64,000 bases of DNA from an uncultured Muribaculaceae bacterium (GTDB lineage Bacteria > Bacteroidota > Bacteroidia > Bacteroidales > Muribaculaceae), in contig CANQQE010000009.1 in the NCBI GenBank assembly GCA_947625935.1, forward strand, positions 45,982-109,981, given 5' to 3'. The stretch's first letter is position 1. Each line of letters starts with the position of its first letter. A program made the position numbers and the translations under genes. This document shows, one piece after another, positions 37,994 to 47,944 of this stretch. The notes beneath the pieces were generated by a model that was not told where the DNA came from, ran no database searches, and was given only the letters and a program-made list of their open reading frames with translations.

Positions 37994-38092
37994 ACACTTT
38001 TATGAGGGAATATCGGTGCTGATTACACACTTTTATGAAGGAATAACAGTGGCATATTCACATTTTTATGAGGGAACCGATTGAACACCGAT
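37994..38092 (+). repeat. Three 33-bp repeat units upstream of purC
   Basis: Units start at 37994, 38027 and 38060, exactly 33 nt apart. Each begins with a conserved 16-18-nt block, ACACTTTTATGAGGGAAT in unit 1, with two or three changes in the others; the remaining half of each unit diverges. A constant period with a short conserved core looks like a set of protein-binding sites on one face of the helix. Confidence 0.75.
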
Positions 38093-38106
38093 AAATTTGG
38101 CGGGGG

Positions 38107-38140
38107 TTGGCGCGGTTTTCGCATAGTTGTTGTATCTTCG
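38107..38140 (+). promoter_or_regulatory. Promoter of purC
   Basis: TTGG (38107-38110), 22 nt, TATCTTCG (38133-38140), followed by CGG: the TAnnTTCG variant of the -7 box. It supports the purC start at 38178. Confidence 0.65.
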
Positions 38141-38177
38141 CGGAAGAAAAATAAATGATTCAAAAAAACATTCCATC

Positions 38178-39131
38178 ATGGCAACAACTTTGACAACCAC
38201 CGATTTCAAGTTCCCGGGACAAGTTAGCGTCTACCACGGCAAAGTGCGCGACGTCTATGACATCGACAATGACCTGCTTGTGATGATCGCCACCGACCGC
38301 ATTTCGGCCTTTGACGTGGTGCTCCCAAAAGGCATCCCCTACAAAGGTCAGATGCTCAACCAGATAGCGGCCAAGTTTCTTGACGCTACAGCCGACATCG
38401 TCCCCAACTGGAAGCTGGCCACACCCGACCCGATGGTCACGGTTGGCTTGAAATGCGAGGGTTTCAGAGTGGAGATGATTATCCGCGGCTATCTCACGGG
38501 CAGCGCATGGCGCGAATACCAGGCCGGCGCGCGTGAACTGTGCGGCGTGAAACTGCCTGACGGTATGCGTGAGAACGAGCGATTCCCCGAGCCAATCATC
38601 ACCCCTACCACCAAGGCCGATGCCGGACACGACGAGAATATCTCCCGCGAAGAAATCATAGCTCAGGGTATCGTCGACAAAGCCGACTATGAACTGATGG
38701 AGAAATACACCCGCGCGCTTTTCGCCCGCGGCACCGAGATGGCAGCAGACAAAGGGCTGATTCTGGTCGACACGAAATATGAGTTCGGCAAGCGCGACGG
38801 AAAGGTGTACCTCATCGACGAGATACACACTCCCGACTCGTCGCGGTATTTCTACGCCGACGGCTATGAGGAGCGTTTCGAGAAGGGCGAGCCACAGCGT
38901 CAGCTCTCCAAGGAGTTTGTGCGCCAATGGCTTATCGAGCATGATTTTATGGGCAAACCTGGACAGAAAGTGCCCGAGATGACCGACGAATTTTGCGAAA
39001 GCGTGTCGCAACGCTACATCGAGCTATATGAACATATCACGGGCGAACAGTTCCACAAGGCACCTGAGAACGACCTCGACGCGCGCATAGCCAAAAACGT
39101 GCTCGATTGCCTGACCAATATCGAGCGTTGA
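38178..39131 (+). CDS. purC: Phosphoribosylaminoimidazole-succinocarboxamide synthase (SAICAR synthase)
   Basis: Joins aspartate to CAIR in purine synthesis. Family motifs: '[28 protein letters not shown]'-type start (K-x-R-D-x-Y), '[25 protein letters not shown]' region (E-x-x-x-R-x-Y-x-x-G-S), '[15 protein letters not shown]' and '[12 protein letters not shown]'. 317 residues is the longer bacterial/yeast-like form. The ATG at 38178 is chosen because an earlier in-frame start overlaps the promoter. ubiE overlaps the stop codon. Confidence 0.97.
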   Translation: MATTLTTTDFKFPGQVSVYHGKVRDVYDIDNDLLVMIATDRISAFDVVLPKGIPYKGQMLNQIAAKFLDATADIVPNWKLATPDPMVTVGLKCEGFRVEMIIRGYLTGSAWREYQAGARELCGVKLPDGMRENERFPEPIITPTTKADAGHDENISREEIIAQGIVDKADYELMEKYTRALFARGTEMAADKGLILVDTKYEFGKRDGKVYLIDEIHTPDSSRYFYADGYEERFEKGEPQRQLSKEFVRQWLIEHDFMGKPGQKVPEMTDEFCESVSQRYIELYEHITGEQFHKAPENDLDARIAKNVLDCLTNIER

Positions 39132-39877
39132 CCGCCTTGGAGGTAAAAGCCGAAAAAATCACACCCTATCGCGACGAGCGTCATAAGTCGGAGCAGGTCA
39201 AAGAGATGTTTGACTCTATCGCTCCGGCCTATGACTTCATGAACCGCGCGATGACCATGGGCATCGACAAAATATGGCGGGCCCGGGCAGTGAAACTGAT
39301 AGCCCGGGCAGGATGCCGCCGCATTCTCGACGTGGCCACAGGCACCGGCGACTTAGCCATAAACCTCGCGCGGAAAGCTATGCCCGAGACTGTCACCGGG
39401 GTAGACCTGTCGGCCGGAATGATTGAAATCGGGAGACGCAAGGTCAAGGCGGCGGCTTTGGACGGCATAATCTCGCTTGAGGTGGCCGACTGCCTGTCGC
39501 TACCGTTTGACGACGACACGTTTGACGGAGTAACGGTGGCCTACGGCGTGAGAAACTTCGAGCGGCTGATTGACGGTTACCGCGAGATGGCGCGCGTGTT
39601 GCGCCCCGGAGGACTGCTCTGCGTGCTTGAGCTGTCAACGCCCACCTCCCCGATCATCAAACCGCTATATCGGTTCTACACCCGCCACATTATCCCCGCC
39701 GCGGGCAGACTCGTGTCGCACGACGTCAGAGCCTACTCCTATCTGCCCGAAAGCATCGCAGCCGTGCCGCAGGGAAGCGAGATGACAGCTTTAATGAGTG
39801 AGGCCGGGCTGACCGACTGCGCCTACCGGCCAATGACGTTCGGCTCCTGCACCCTCTACACCGCCCGCAAACCCTGA
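39128..39877 (+). CDS. ubiE: Demethylmenaquinone methyltransferase (UbiE/MenG)
   Basis: SAM-dependent C-methylation, the last step of menaquinone synthesis, needed for anaerobic respiration in Bacteroidales. Motifs: '[21 protein letters not shown]' start, SAM site '[16 protein letters not shown]', '[24 protein letters not shown]' and '[13 protein letters not shown]'. 249 residues. No ATG exists ahead of 'EKITPY'; TTG at 39128 overlaps the purC stop (TTGA) and is the best start, with TTG 39107 as the alternative. Translational coupling to purC is likely. Confidence 0.94.
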   Translation: MTALEVKAEKITPYRDERHKSEQVKEMFDSIAPAYDFMNRAMTMGIDKIWRARAVKLIARAGCRRILDVATGTGDLAINLARKAMPETVTGVDLSAGMIEIGRRKVKAAALDGIISLEVADCLSLPFDDDTFDGVTVAYGVRNFERLIDGYREMARVLRPGGLLCVLELSTPTSPIIKPLYRFYTRHIIPAAGRLVSHDVRAYSYLPESIAAVPQGSEMTALMSEAGLTDCAYRPMTFGSCTLYTARKP

Positions 39878-39901
39878 ACACACCGGACAACCGAGCACAG
39901 A

Positions 39902-39944
39902 GCGAGCCGCCTTCCCCGTCAGCATGATGGGTGAGGCGGCTCGC
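39902..39944. terminator. Hairpin between ubiE and tRNA-Arg
   Basis: Perfect 11-bp stem GCGAGCCGCCT (39902-39912) with 39934-39944, 21-nt loop, no T run on either side. It lies at the 3' ends of both ubiE (+) and the tRNA (-). Confidence 0.55.
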
Positions 39945-39948
39945 CGCA

Positions 39949-40023
39949 TGGTAGCCCCGAGGGGAATCGAACCCCTATCTAAAGTTTAGGAAACTCTTGT
40001 TCTATCCGTTGAACTACAAGGCC
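39949..40023 (-). tRNA. tRNA-Arg (anticodon CCU)
   Basis: Full cloverleaf on the minus strand: acceptor GGCCTTG/CGGGGCT (three G-U pairs), D stem GTTC/GAAC, anticodon stem AGAGT/ACTTT with loop TTCCTAA (anticodon CCT), 4-nt variable loop, T arm AGGGG-TTCGATT-CCCCT, discriminator A and an encoded CCA (39949-39951). 72 nt without the CCA. Reads AGG codons. Confidence 0.95.
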
Positions 40024-40066
40024 GTCATCGGTCTATGATGGCCGGAACCGAGCGCAAAGATAACGG

Positions 40067-40558
40067 TTATCGGCGAGATAGGCAAACAAAGCGGTAGGAA
40101 AGGCCGCTGCGGGGGTCGGTGGCGGACTCGGTTTCGTCGGTTTTCGCCCAGCAGTCGGGGTTGATTTCCGGGAAAAAGGTGTCGGCATCGGGGCGGTCGG
40201 CCTCAATCACCGTCAGCAACAGATTGTCGGCATGCCCGATGGCCTCGGCGTAGAGCTGGCCGCCGCCAATCACAAAAGCGACATCGGCATCAGCGACCGC
40301 TGACAACGCCTCGTCAAGCGAATGACACACCTCAGCACCCGGAGCCGCATAGCCGCGGTCGCGGGTGACGATGATGTTGCGCCTGCCGGGGAGCGGCCCT
40401 TTGGGGAACGATTCAAACGTCTTGCGCCCCATTATTATCGGGTGACCCATGGTCAACGACTTGAAACGGCGTAAATCTTCTGAAACAGGATAGAGCAGAT
40501 TTCCGTCAAGACCTATGGCGAGGTCACGGGTGACGGCAGCTATGAGATTGAGTGTCAT
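40067..40558 (-). CDS. folA: Dihydrofolate reductase
   Basis: NADPH-dependent reduction of dihydrofolate, target of trimethoprim. Motifs: '[29 protein letters not shown]' region with the catalytic acidic Glu/Asp after 'YPVSE', '[14 protein letters not shown]', 'RRNIIVTRD' and '[12 protein letters not shown]'. 163 residues. The usual Trp before the Pro ('LPW') is Tyr here ('LLYPV'), a known natural variant in some lineages. Start overlaps the thyA stop by 4 nt (ATGA), so the pair is coupled, fitting their linked folate cycle. Confidence 0.95.
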   Translation of the reverse strand: MTLNLIAAVTRDLAIGLDGNLLYPVSEDLRRFKSLTMGHPIIMGRKTFESFPKGPLPGRRNIIVTRDRGYAAPGAEVCHSLDEALSAVADADVAFVIGGGQLYAEAIGHADNLLLTVIEADRPDADTFFPEINPDCWAKTDETESATDPRSGLSYRFVCLSRR

Positions 40559-41349
40559 ACCGATACTACGCCTTTAATGTGGGGATGCGGGTTATACCCT
40601 TCGAGATGGAAATCATCATATTTGAACGAGAATATATCCTTTACATCGGGATTTATGACCATACGCGGTAGCGGCCGCGGGTCGCGCGACAACTGTTCGC
40701 GGACCTGTTCAAGATGGTTGTTGTAGATGTGGGCGTCGCCGAGGGTGTGGATAAACTCGCCGGCCTCGAGACCGGTCACCTGCGCGACCATCATGAGCAG
40801 CAACGCATAGGAGGCTATGTTGAACGGCACGCCGAGGAAACTGTCGGCACTGCGTTGGTAGAGCTGCAGACTCAGCTTGCCTCCGGCTACATAGAACTGG
40901 AAAAACGCGTGGCAAGGGGGGAGGTTCATATTGGGGAGATCGGCTACATTCCATGCGCTGACGATGTTACGCCGGCAGTCGGGGTCGGTCTTTATCGTCT
41001 CGACGGCGCGTGCTATCTGGTCAATGTGGCCGCCGTCATAGTCGGGCCATGACCTCCACTGGTAACCGTAGATGTGGCCGAGGTCACCGTCGGGGCCGGC
41101 CCATTCGTTCCATATCCTCACTCCGTTATCCTGAAGATAGCGCACGTTGGTGTCACCGGCGAGAAACCAAAGGAGCTCGTGAATGATGGATTTGAGGTGC
41201 AGTTTCTTGGTGGTAAGCAACGGGAAGCCGTCGGCGAGGTCAAACCGCATCTGATAGCCAAAGACGCTGCGCGTGCCTGTGCCTGTACGGTCGGCTTTGT
41301 CAACGCCATGGCTCAATATATGGTTGAGAAGTTCAAGATATTGTTTCAT
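40555..41349 (-). CDS. thyA: Thymidylate synthase
   Basis: Makes dTMP from dUMP with methylene-tetrahydrofolate, giving the dihydrofolate that the adjacent FolA recycles. Classic motifs: '[18 protein letters not shown]', '[11 protein letters not shown]', catalytic Cys in '[12 protein letters not shown]', '[20 protein letters not shown]' and '[13 protein letters not shown]'. 264 residues equals the E. coli length. Its start overlaps the end of the polyferredoxin gene by 17 nt. Confidence 0.98.
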   Translation of the reverse strand: MKQYLELLNHILSHGVDKADRTGTGTRSVFGYQMRFDLADGFPLLTTKKLHLKSIIHELLWFLAGDTNVRYLQDNGVRIWNEWAGPDGDLGHIYGYQWRSWPDYDGGHIDQIARAVETIKTDPDCRRNIVSAWNVADLPNMNLPPCHAFFQFYVAGGKLSLQLYQRSADSFLGVPFNIASYALLLMMVAQVTGLEAGEFIHTLGDAHIYNNHLEQVREQLSRDPRPLPRMVINPDVKDIFSFKYDDFHLEGYNPHPHIKGVVSV

Positions 41350-42313
41350 CGCTAATATCAGCTTTATCAGAAGATTGTTTCATTTCATTCGCACTCCCGG
41401 CACCCGACACAGTCCCGGCTGTAATGGCCGTGGGGCGGGCAAGGCGTCCGCGGGTGCGTTGCATCATCGGAATCGAGAGTTGATGGCGGTCGGTGGTGTA
41501 GCGCAACGCCCCGGTAGGACAGGCTGCGACGCAATTGAAGCAGTTGACACACCGCGAACCGTCGACCAAGTGGTCGTTAAGGTCTATACACGAGGATTTG
41601 CACGCATATTCACACCGGCGGCACTGCGTGCACAGGTCGGTGTCGATGTCGAAGTGGAGTATGGAATAGCGCGAGATGAACCCGAGCGTAGTGCCGACAG
41701 GGCAAATCGTGTTGCATAAGAGTCGGCCGTTACGCCACGAAATCCAAGCGACCACGACAAGTGTCACCACGGCGACCACAAGACTCAAAAATGATGTAAT
41801 CACGACTTTGACCAAAGGAGTCGACCACCAGCCCGTCCATTGACCGGCTTCGGCGACCACATTATGCGCCGCGGCGATTGTCGGACTTTCGATGTTCTCC
41901 GCGATGCGCTCATATGCCGAATAAGGGTCAACGAGCGATACAATCACAAGGATGTCGGCGAGAATGGCAATGATTACTATGCCGAAAGCAATGTAACGCA
42001 GCTTGGAAAGCGGCATCTGATAGCTGTATTCCCTGCCGGGGCTACCCTTGCGTGACAGTCGGGAGAAAATATCCATCAATGAACCGAGCGGACACACGGT
42101 CGAACAGTAGACGCGTCCGAGCAAAAGCGTGACCATGAGCCACAGGATGAACCACCCCATGGAGAAAGCCATCGCCGCCGGCAGAATCTGCATCCTGGCG
42201 ATCAATGAGCCGGGCGACGATAGAGCGGCGACCGCCCCTGTCAGCGTCAGCGACAGAAGCAGCAGGCACACGATAGCCGCCACGACACGGCTTATTTTCA
42301 GGAAACGTCCCAT
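41333..42313 (-). CDS. Membrane-bound 4Fe-4S polyferredoxin (NapH/RnfB-like)
   Basis: 326 residues from ATG 42313 (an upstream TTG is unlikely). Four to five membrane helices, with two 'C-x-x-x-C-P' motifs facing one side ('[13 protein letters not shown]' and '[13 protein letters not shown]'), then a soluble region with two 4Fe-4S motifs ('[12 protein letters not shown]' and '[16 protein letters not shown]'). This is the NapH/NosR-like electron-transfer architecture; the partner oxidoreductase is not adjacent, so its role is open. Gene lies in a minus-strand run between RNase H and thyA. A consensus promoter sits only 6 nt before the ATG. Confidence 0.85.
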   Translation of the reverse strand: MGRFLKISRVVAAIVCLLLLSLTLTGAVAALSSPGSLIARMQILPAAMAFSMGWFILWLMVTLLLGRVYCSTVCPLGSLMDIFSRLSRKGSPGREYSYQMPLSKLRYIAFGIVIIAILADILVIVSLVDPYSAYERIAENIESPTIAAAHNVVAEAGQWTGWWSTPLVKVVITSFLSLVVAVVTLVVVAWISWRNGRLLCNTICPVGTTLGFISRYSILHFDIDTDLCTQCRRCEYACKSSCIDLNDHLVDGSRCVNCFNCVAACPTGALRYTTDRHQLSIPMMQRTRGRLARPTAITAGTVSGAGSANEMKQSSDKADISDETIS

Positions 42314-42319
42314 CGGGGA

Positions 42320-42351
42320 CAAAAGTACGCATTTTCCACCTCAAAAGCAAC
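42320..42351 (-). promoter_or_regulatory. Promoter of the polyferredoxin-thyA-folA genes
   Basis: On the minus strand TTG (42349-42351), 21 nt, TACTTTTG (42320-42327), then 6 nt to the ATG at 42313. Predicted transcription start is at or next to the start codon. Confidence 0.6.
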
Positions 42352-42380
42352 CGCAACCGGCACTATGGTCGAGCGATGTG

Positions 42381-43025
42381 TCATTTACGCCCGAAATCGG
42401 CTGGAATCTCGCCCCATCGCTCAGTGTCCCATTTCAAGACGGGATTATGCACAGGGTGGGCCTGCAACCAGTTGTCGGCGCGGGCCAACAGCTCGAACAG
42501 ACGGGCGTTGCGGGAGGTGCGGGCGAGCTTGGATGCGTGATGGCCGCGCCTTACCCACGATTGGGCCGTCTTGCTGTCGCTGTAGACAGGCATGGTGTGG
42601 TTGCCTCCTTTGTCGAGCCACGCCAAAGCGTGGATAATGGCGAGATACTCGCCGACGTTATTGGTGCCGTCGTCCAACGGGCCTACATGGAAAAGACGCT
42701 CGCCGGTGCGCACATCAACCCCCTGGTATTCCACCGGGCCGGGATTTTTGGAGCATCCGGCATCTACAGCGATACTGTCGAGGTTTATCTCCGGGAAAGC
42801 GGAGTAGTTGACCACTTCTGATTTGCGTGAAGCGATGGCGCGTATCAGGCCGAGATGTTCGGCGGGGTCACCGCGATAAGCATAAGTGGCCTCCTCCTGA
42901 GAGTCGAAAGCCTTGTAGCGGGCACCGGGATAGCCGGTAATCTGCAGTTTGCACTCCTCCCAACTATCATATATGCCGGGGTTGTTTCCCACCCAGACCA
43001 CATAGAATTTCCTTCTGGTTCTCAT
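42381..43025 (-). CDS. rnhA: Ribonuclease H with N-terminal caulimovirus viroplasmin domain
   Basis: Degrades RNA in RNA-DNA hybrids. The N-terminal ~45 residues ('KFYVVWVGNNPGIYDSWEECK..ITGYPGARYKAF') are the viroplasmin/RNase H1 hybrid-binding domain. The catalytic domain has the acidic residues in 'IAVDAGCSKNPGPVEYQG', 'NNVGEYLAIIHAL' and 'VYSDSKTAQSWV', i.e. Asp-Glu-Asp, and a late Asp in 'LKWDTERWGEIPADFG'. 214 residues is usual for Bacteroidetes. Start overlaps the end of the alanine dehydrogenase-like gene by 4 nt. Confidence 0.93.
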   Translation of the reverse strand: MRTRRKFYVVWVGNNPGIYDSWEECKLQITGYPGARYKAFDSQEEATYAYRGDPAEHLGLIRAIASRKSEVVNYSAFPEINLDSIAVDAGCSKNPGPVEYQGVDVRTGERLFHVGPLDDGTNNVGEYLAIIHALAWLDKGGNHTMPVYSDSKTAQSWVRRGHHASKLARTSRNARLFELLARADNWLQAHPVHNPVLKWDTERWGEIPADFGRK

Positions 43026-44191
43026 GACATTTGTATGAACAAAGCGAGGTCAAGCGGCCTCATACCGACCAGACGCGCGAGTCCGGCATTGACGGGCCGA
43101 CCGAGAAAGGTCAGCACACCGGCCTGCAACCCTTGCGAAAGTTTAAGGGCGTTTGTGACACCGTCGTTTGTAAGAATCTCGCCAAGCATGGCCATGAGGG
43201 TGTCGCTCAGAGCCATCGCCGACGTGCGGGGTACGGTGCAGCCGGCATTGATATAGCAATGACGCCGTCCATCAAGTTGCTTAGCCCCGAAACTCAGGTC
43301 GGCCACAGGCAACGACGGGAAAGCGTCGCCGGGATTGTCGCTAAGGTCAAAAACGAGTACGCCGCGCTTCATAGTCCCTACAAGCTCACGACCTATGGGA
43401 TAGCTACGCCCCATAGCCGTGGCAATGACGATGTCGGCCGAGCGCAAAGCCCCTTCAACCACATGGCTGTGGAGAGCCGAACCTACCGCCGAAAGCCCAA
43501 GCAGTCGCAAGGCTTCCCTAAGTGAGTAGACATCGTCGTCAAACAGCCTGACCTGCGCTCCAAGCCCGATGGCCGAGTGCGCCGCTGCTATGGCGGCAAG
43601 CCCCGACCCGAAAATCGTGACCTCGCAAGGCACTATACCTGTGATACCGCCGAGGAGTATGCCTTTGCCGGTGGCGGCGTCAGCGAGCATCGCCGACGCG
43701 ACAGAGACAGCCGCACGCCCGTCGACCTCGGCCATAATATCGGCAAACGGTTGACGCCCGCGCTTATCTTTCACACAATCGAGAGCCACCGATATCACAC
43801 TGCGCTGAAGCAATGCCTTGACCGTCGCCGGAGTATATTTTTTCCCGCGCAAAAAGGTGAGCAACATCGCCCCGCGCCGCAGCAACTCCACATCAGCGGG
43901 CGACAACGGAGCGAGATGGATCACTATGTCGCAACCCAAAGCCTCGGGCCGCTCGACAATCTCGGCACCGCAACTCTCATAACGCCCGTCGGGATAGTGA
44001 ATGGAGCGGGCGGCTCCACGCTCCATTCTGACTGCGAACCCTCGCTCGACAAGTTCCTGAACAGCCTCTGGAGTCAGCGGGAAACGGCTTTCGCCCCCTG
44101 AAACCGATTCAGGGAGTCCGATGCTGAACTTGCGACGGTCGGTTACTATCGCTGCGGGCTGTTCCGACGGAATGGGACAATCAGATGGCAT
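43022..44191 (-). CDS. Alanine dehydrogenase/NAD(P) transhydrogenase family protein
   Basis: 389 residues from the ATG at 44191 ('MPSDCPIPSEQPAA'), which overlaps the aroK end by 11 nt; earlier starts lie inside aroK. N-terminal AlaDh/PNT domain: 'FSIGLPESVSGGESRFPLTPEAVQELVERGF' region, typical of the family (E-x-x-x-x-E-x-R-x-x-x-x-P). C-terminal NAD-binding domain with 'VTIFGSGLAAIAAAHSAIGLGAQVRLFDDD', 'SADIVIATAM' and 'VLVFDLS'. Bacteroidetes members may not be true alanine dehydrogenases, so no symbol is given. Confidence 0.82.
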   Translation of the reverse strand: MPSDCPIPSEQPAAIVTDRRKFSIGLPESVSGGESRFPLTPEAVQELVERGFAVRMERGAARSIHYPDGRYESCGAEIVERPEALGCDIVIHLAPLSPADVELLRRGAMLLTFLRGKKYTPATVKALLQRSVISVALDCVKDKRGRQPFADIMAEVDGRAAVSVASAMLADAATGKGILLGGITGIVPCEVTIFGSGLAAIAAAHSAIGLGAQVRLFDDDVYSLREALRLLGLSAVGSALHSHVVEGALRSADIVIATAMGRSYPIGRELVGTMKRGVLVFDLSDNPGDAFPSLPVADLSFGAKQLDGRRHCYINAGCTVPRTSAMALSDTLMAMLGEILTNDGVTNALKLSQGLQAGVLTFLGRPVNAGLARLVGMRPLDLALFIQMS

Positions 44192-44732
44192 CTTGTTGAC
44201 GGTGGGGAATATTGAATTTGTTGATAAAACTTTTGGCTGTGGCTGAAATCTCATCGCGATTTTCAAGCAGTTCCGACGAGAAAGCCGCCGTGGCTTTGCG
44301 ATAATAGGGCAATCGGGCAGCAAGCGCTTCGTTGATATACGACAACAGTTCGTCGTCGGTTTTCGACGCTATTAAAGGGCGCTTGTGACGGCCGCGCTTC
44401 AGGCGGCTGAACAGCGACGTTACAGGGGTATCGAGAAACACCGTTGTCCCATGGGAGTTCATGTAGTCCATATTGTCGTGAAAACATGGCGTGCCACCGC
44501 CGCAAGCGACTATGACATCTTCAAAATCGGCAACCTCACGCAACATATTACGTTCTATCTCGCGGAATCCGGCCTCCCCTTTACAGGCGAAAATCTCTTT
44601 GACCGTCAGATGGAAACGCCCCTCGATGTAGGTGTCAAGGTCAATGAAAGGGAAACCTGTCAGGCGCGATACCGCGCGACCGAGCGTGGATTTGCCGCAC
44701 CCCATGTAGCCCACAAGAAAAATAGGACGCAT
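44181..44732 (-). CDS. aroK: Shikimate kinase
   Basis: Phosphorylates shikimate at O3 in the chorismate pathway. Walker A 'LVGYMGCGKSTLGRAVS' at residue 6, 'FIDLDTYIEGRF' (shikimate-binding Asp), 'FREIERNMLREV' and 'IVACGGGTPCF' are diagnostic. 183 residues. It is 13 nt downstream of mscL and overlaps the next gene. Another gene of the pathway, aroQ, lies at 52.1 kb. Confidence 0.96.
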   Translation of the reverse strand: MRPIFLVGYMGCGKSTLGRAVSRLTGFPFIDLDTYIEGRFHLTVKEIFACKGEAGFREIERNMLREVADFEDVIVACGGGTPCFHDNMDYMNSHGTTVFLDTPVTSLFSRLKRGRHKRPLIASKTDDELLSYINEALAARLPYYRKATAAFSSELLENRDEISATAKSFINKFNIPHRQQDAI

Positions 44733-44745
44733 CGGCCAAAAGTTA

Positions 44746-45159
44746 TTATTGGGGCTGCTGCTTTTTAAGCAAATCGCGGATTTCGGTCAGCAGCTCCTCC
44801 TCTTTTGTTGGAGCGGGTGGAGCGACGGGGGCTTCCTCCTCTTTTTTCTTAAATTTCATCATCACCCTGAGAGCCACGAAGATACTGAAAGCGATAATTA
44901 GAAAATCAATGATATTCTGTATGAACACGCCATAGGTGACAGCCACCTCGGCGGCTTCTTCGGTGGCCGGGGTGATGACATGTTTCATATCTTTGAAATT
45001 CAATCCGCCCGTGCAGACGCTCATAACCGGCATGATGACATCGTTGACCAACGATGACACAATCTTACCGAACGCTCCACCGATGATGACACCGACCGCC
45101 ATGTCGATAACATTGCCCTTCATCGCAAACTCTTTGAAATCAGAGAGGAATTTACCCAT
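44746..45159 (-). CDS. mscL: Large-conductance mechanosensitive channel
   Basis: Homopentameric membrane channel that opens under extreme tension to release solutes. From the ATG at 45159: 'LSDFKEFAMKGNVIDMAVGVIIGGAFGKIVSSLVNDVIMP' is the amphipathic N-helix plus TM1 pore helix; TM2 is 'GVFIQNIIDFLIIAFSIFVALRVM', then a charged cytoplasmic helix with Pro-Ala linker and 'ELLTEIRDLLKK'. 137 residues matches E. coli (136). The longer open frame to 45324 has no support. Confidence 0.96.
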   Translation of the reverse strand: MGKFLSDFKEFAMKGNVIDMAVGVIIGGAFGKIVSSLVNDVIMPVMSVCTGGLNFKDMKHVITPATEEAAEVAVTYGVFIQNIIDFLIIAFSIFVALRVMMKFKKKEEEAPVAPPAPTKEEELLTEIRDLLKKQQPQ

Positions 45160-45365
45160 ATCAAAAATAAGTTTCGTTAATATTATGATTCTCAAATAAC
45201 AGCCGGGCGACAAAAATGATTGCCGCACAAATGCCGCATTTGGCAAAAATAGTAAAATTTCCCCATAAACCACCCATGCGGCATAGTTTTTTAAACCAAA
45301 CAGGCGCATCAGAACCGTTGACATTATTTAACACAACCGACTCCAACTCCCACGCAATCAATCCT

Positions 45366-45373
45366 TAACTTTG
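45366..45373 (+). promoter_or_regulatory. Possible -7 box of the glycosyltransferase gene
   Basis: TAACTTTG, 35 nt before the start codon; no TTG at the right distance upstream. The rest of the 249-nt gap between mscL and this gene shows nothing else. Confidence 0.4.
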
Positions 45374-45408
45374 CAAAAACATCTAAAAACTACCACGCTT
45401 TCCCTTCT

Positions 45409-46446
45409 ATGGTATCAGTTATCATTCCCATCTACAATGTGGAACGTTATTTGAAGCAGTGTCTCAGGTCTGTGCTCAACCAGACGTATAAGGATATGGA
45501 AATCATACTTGTCAACGATGCGTCGCCAGACGGGTCGTTGACAATCTGCAAACAGTTTGCAGAGCGCGATTCCCGCATCACGATTATCGACAAGAAGGTC
45601 AACGAGGGGGTGGATATGGCACGGTTTTCGGGGCTTGACGCCGCCAAAGGGGAGTATATCTATTTTATCGACCCCGACGACTGGCTCGCCCGGCGCGACA
45701 TCATCGAGCTGATGGTCAACAAAGCCGATGAAACCGGCGTCGACTACGTCTTGATGAACTACCAGAAGGTCATCGGCCGCCACGCCCTGATAAAAACCAA
45801 TGGCATGATGCATAAATCCGGAATAATGGGAAACAATGAGTTGGTTGATGAGCATTATTTAGGATGCTTTGGCTGGCCTACACTTAGTCCTAATATGTGG
45901 GATAAACTATTCAGGAAATCATTCCTCATTTCAACAGGGATTAAGCCCACCGGCCTCAACTATAGCCAAGACACGTCATTTAATCTACTATTACTTCCTA
46001 AAACCAATAGCATATACGGACTTGACATATGCGGTTACAATTACCGCTACGGAGGACGAACAAGCGGGAACAATCCAAAATGGCTTAAAGCACAAAAAGA
46101 CTTATATCAGTTACGGATTTCTGAATCTAAAAAAAACAATTATCCCCAAGGAGCACCGCATGCCAAATTGCAATTACTCGCAGTCATGGAAGCGGTGACT
46201 GAAATGACAGCGGCATTCAATCCCGGCGAAGCCACGGACTATCTAATCAAGGAGCTGGGGGATCCGTTTTGGGACGAGGTGCTGCAGCCGGAAAAGTATC
46301 CCGATATGTTCCAGACCCCGTTCATGCAGGCGCTGTCGGCGCGCGACGTCGACCGGATGATAGAGCTGTCGCTGCCGGCGGCAAAGCGGCACAGGAGGAT
46401 GGCGCGTATCAAAAAAATCGCTAACGCCATACTCTCACGGATTTAA
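45409..46446 (+). CDS. Family 2 glycosyltransferase, compositionally mosaic
   Basis: Inverting GT-A sugar transferase, likely for surface polysaccharide or protein glycosylation. 'VSVIIPIYNVERYLKQCLRSVLNQTY' (start), 'EIILVNDASPDGS' and 'GEYIYFIDPDDW' (metal-binding D-x-D) are diagnostic; acceptor-side residues after ~130 vary. 345 residues. The gene has three parts: GC-rich 5' third, AT-rich middle (~45790-46190) and very GC-rich 3' end. Hand counts of 60-nt lines give 58% (45601), 33% (45961), 28% (46081) and 68% (46321). It stands alone, with no other glycan-synthesis genes nearby. Confidence 0.9.
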   Translation: MVSVIIPIYNVERYLKQCLRSVLNQTYKDMEIILVNDASPDGSLTICKQFAERDSRITIIDKKVNEGVDMARFSGLDAAKGEYIYFIDPDDWLARRDIIELMVNKADETGVDYVLMNYQKVIGRHALIKTNGMMHKSGIMGNNELVDEHYLGCFGWPTLSPNMWDKLFRKSFLISTGIKPTGLNYSQDTSFNLLLLPKTNSIYGLDICGYNYRYGGRTSGNNPKWLKAQKDLYQLRISESKKNNYPQGAPHAKLQLLAVMEAVTEMTAAFNPGEATDYLIKELGDPFWDEVLQPEKYPDMFQTPFMQALSARDVDRMIELSLPAAKRHRRMARIKKIANAILSRI

Positions 46447-46489
46447 CCGCCGATTCCGGCGAGATTTTAACCCACTTTAATCTAACCGA

Positions 46490-47577
<1,088 letters not shown>

Positions 47578-47601
47578 TCAGAGCCATAACGACAATACTG
47601 A

Positions 47602-47634
47602 AAATCCCGGCCTCACAGCGAAGCCGGGATTTTT
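47602..47634 (+). terminator. Intrinsic terminator of gap
   Basis: Perfect 11-bp stem AAAATCCCGGC (47602-47612) with 47624-47634, 11-nt loop, ending in TTTTT. Confidence 0.9.
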
Positions 47635-47668
47635 CATTGCACTATGTTACTATTTAGCTTGACAGCAG

Positions 47669-47944
47669 TTACTTATCGTTATAGTGGCCGCACACCGACA
47701 GAACCAGTACCTCAACCCTGTCGTCATAAATGTCGTATATCAGCCTGTCATGGGCATTTATTCGTCGGGAGTAGGTGACACCTCCTCCCGATTTCAGAGG
47801 CTCAGGATGCCCGGTGCCTGTTCGCGGATGGGACATAAGCTCCTCCAAGAGCTTCGACAGTTTATTGTATCTCGCCGGATTATTTCTCTTGATTCTCGAT
47901 ATTTCTTTGAGTGAAGAATGCGAGAATATAAGCGTGTAGCTCAT
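47669..47944 (-). CDS. yoeB: YoeB/Txe-family toxin (ribosome-dependent mRNA interferase)
   Basis: 91-residue RelE-superfamily toxin that cleaves mRNA in the ribosomal A site. Family features: 'LIFSHSSLKEISRIKRNNP', 'KLLEELMSHPRTGTGHPEPLK', the Arg-rich core 'YSRRINAHDRLIYDI' and the C-terminal 'VLSVCGHYNDK' with catalytic-type His-Tyr. Start overlaps the antitoxin stop by 4 nt (ATGA), the standard coupled layout. A 23-nt part of its coding sequence is repeated exactly 0.5 kb away, next to ribF. Confidence 0.93.
   Translation of the reverse strand: MSYTLIFSHSSLKEISRIKRNNPARYNKLSKLLEELMSHPRTGTGHPEPLKSGGGVTYSRRINAHDRLIYDIYDDRVEVLVLSVCGHYNDK
47805..47827. repeat. 23-bp direct repeat, copy 1 (inside yoeB)
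   Basis: Identical to 48320-48342. It encodes part of the 'PRTGTGHP' segment of YoeB. Starts GGATGCCCGGTGCC. Confidence 0.85.

Noticed and set aside
37994-38092. CRISPR array
   Set aside because: Only three units, the conserved part is 16-18 nt, no unique spacers of constant length between perfect repeats, no cas genes.
44192-44323. Longer start of the alanine dehydrogenase-like gene
   Set aside because: It would lie inside aroK and encodes no recognisable domain.
45162-45169. TATTTTTG on the minus strand as mscL promoter
   Set aside because: Only 2 nt before the ATG and the TTTG is 23 nt away; transcription would start inside the gene.
45160-45324. N-terminal extension of mscL
   Set aside because: MscL must start with the amphipathic helix at 'MGKFLSDF'; upstream residues are unrelated.
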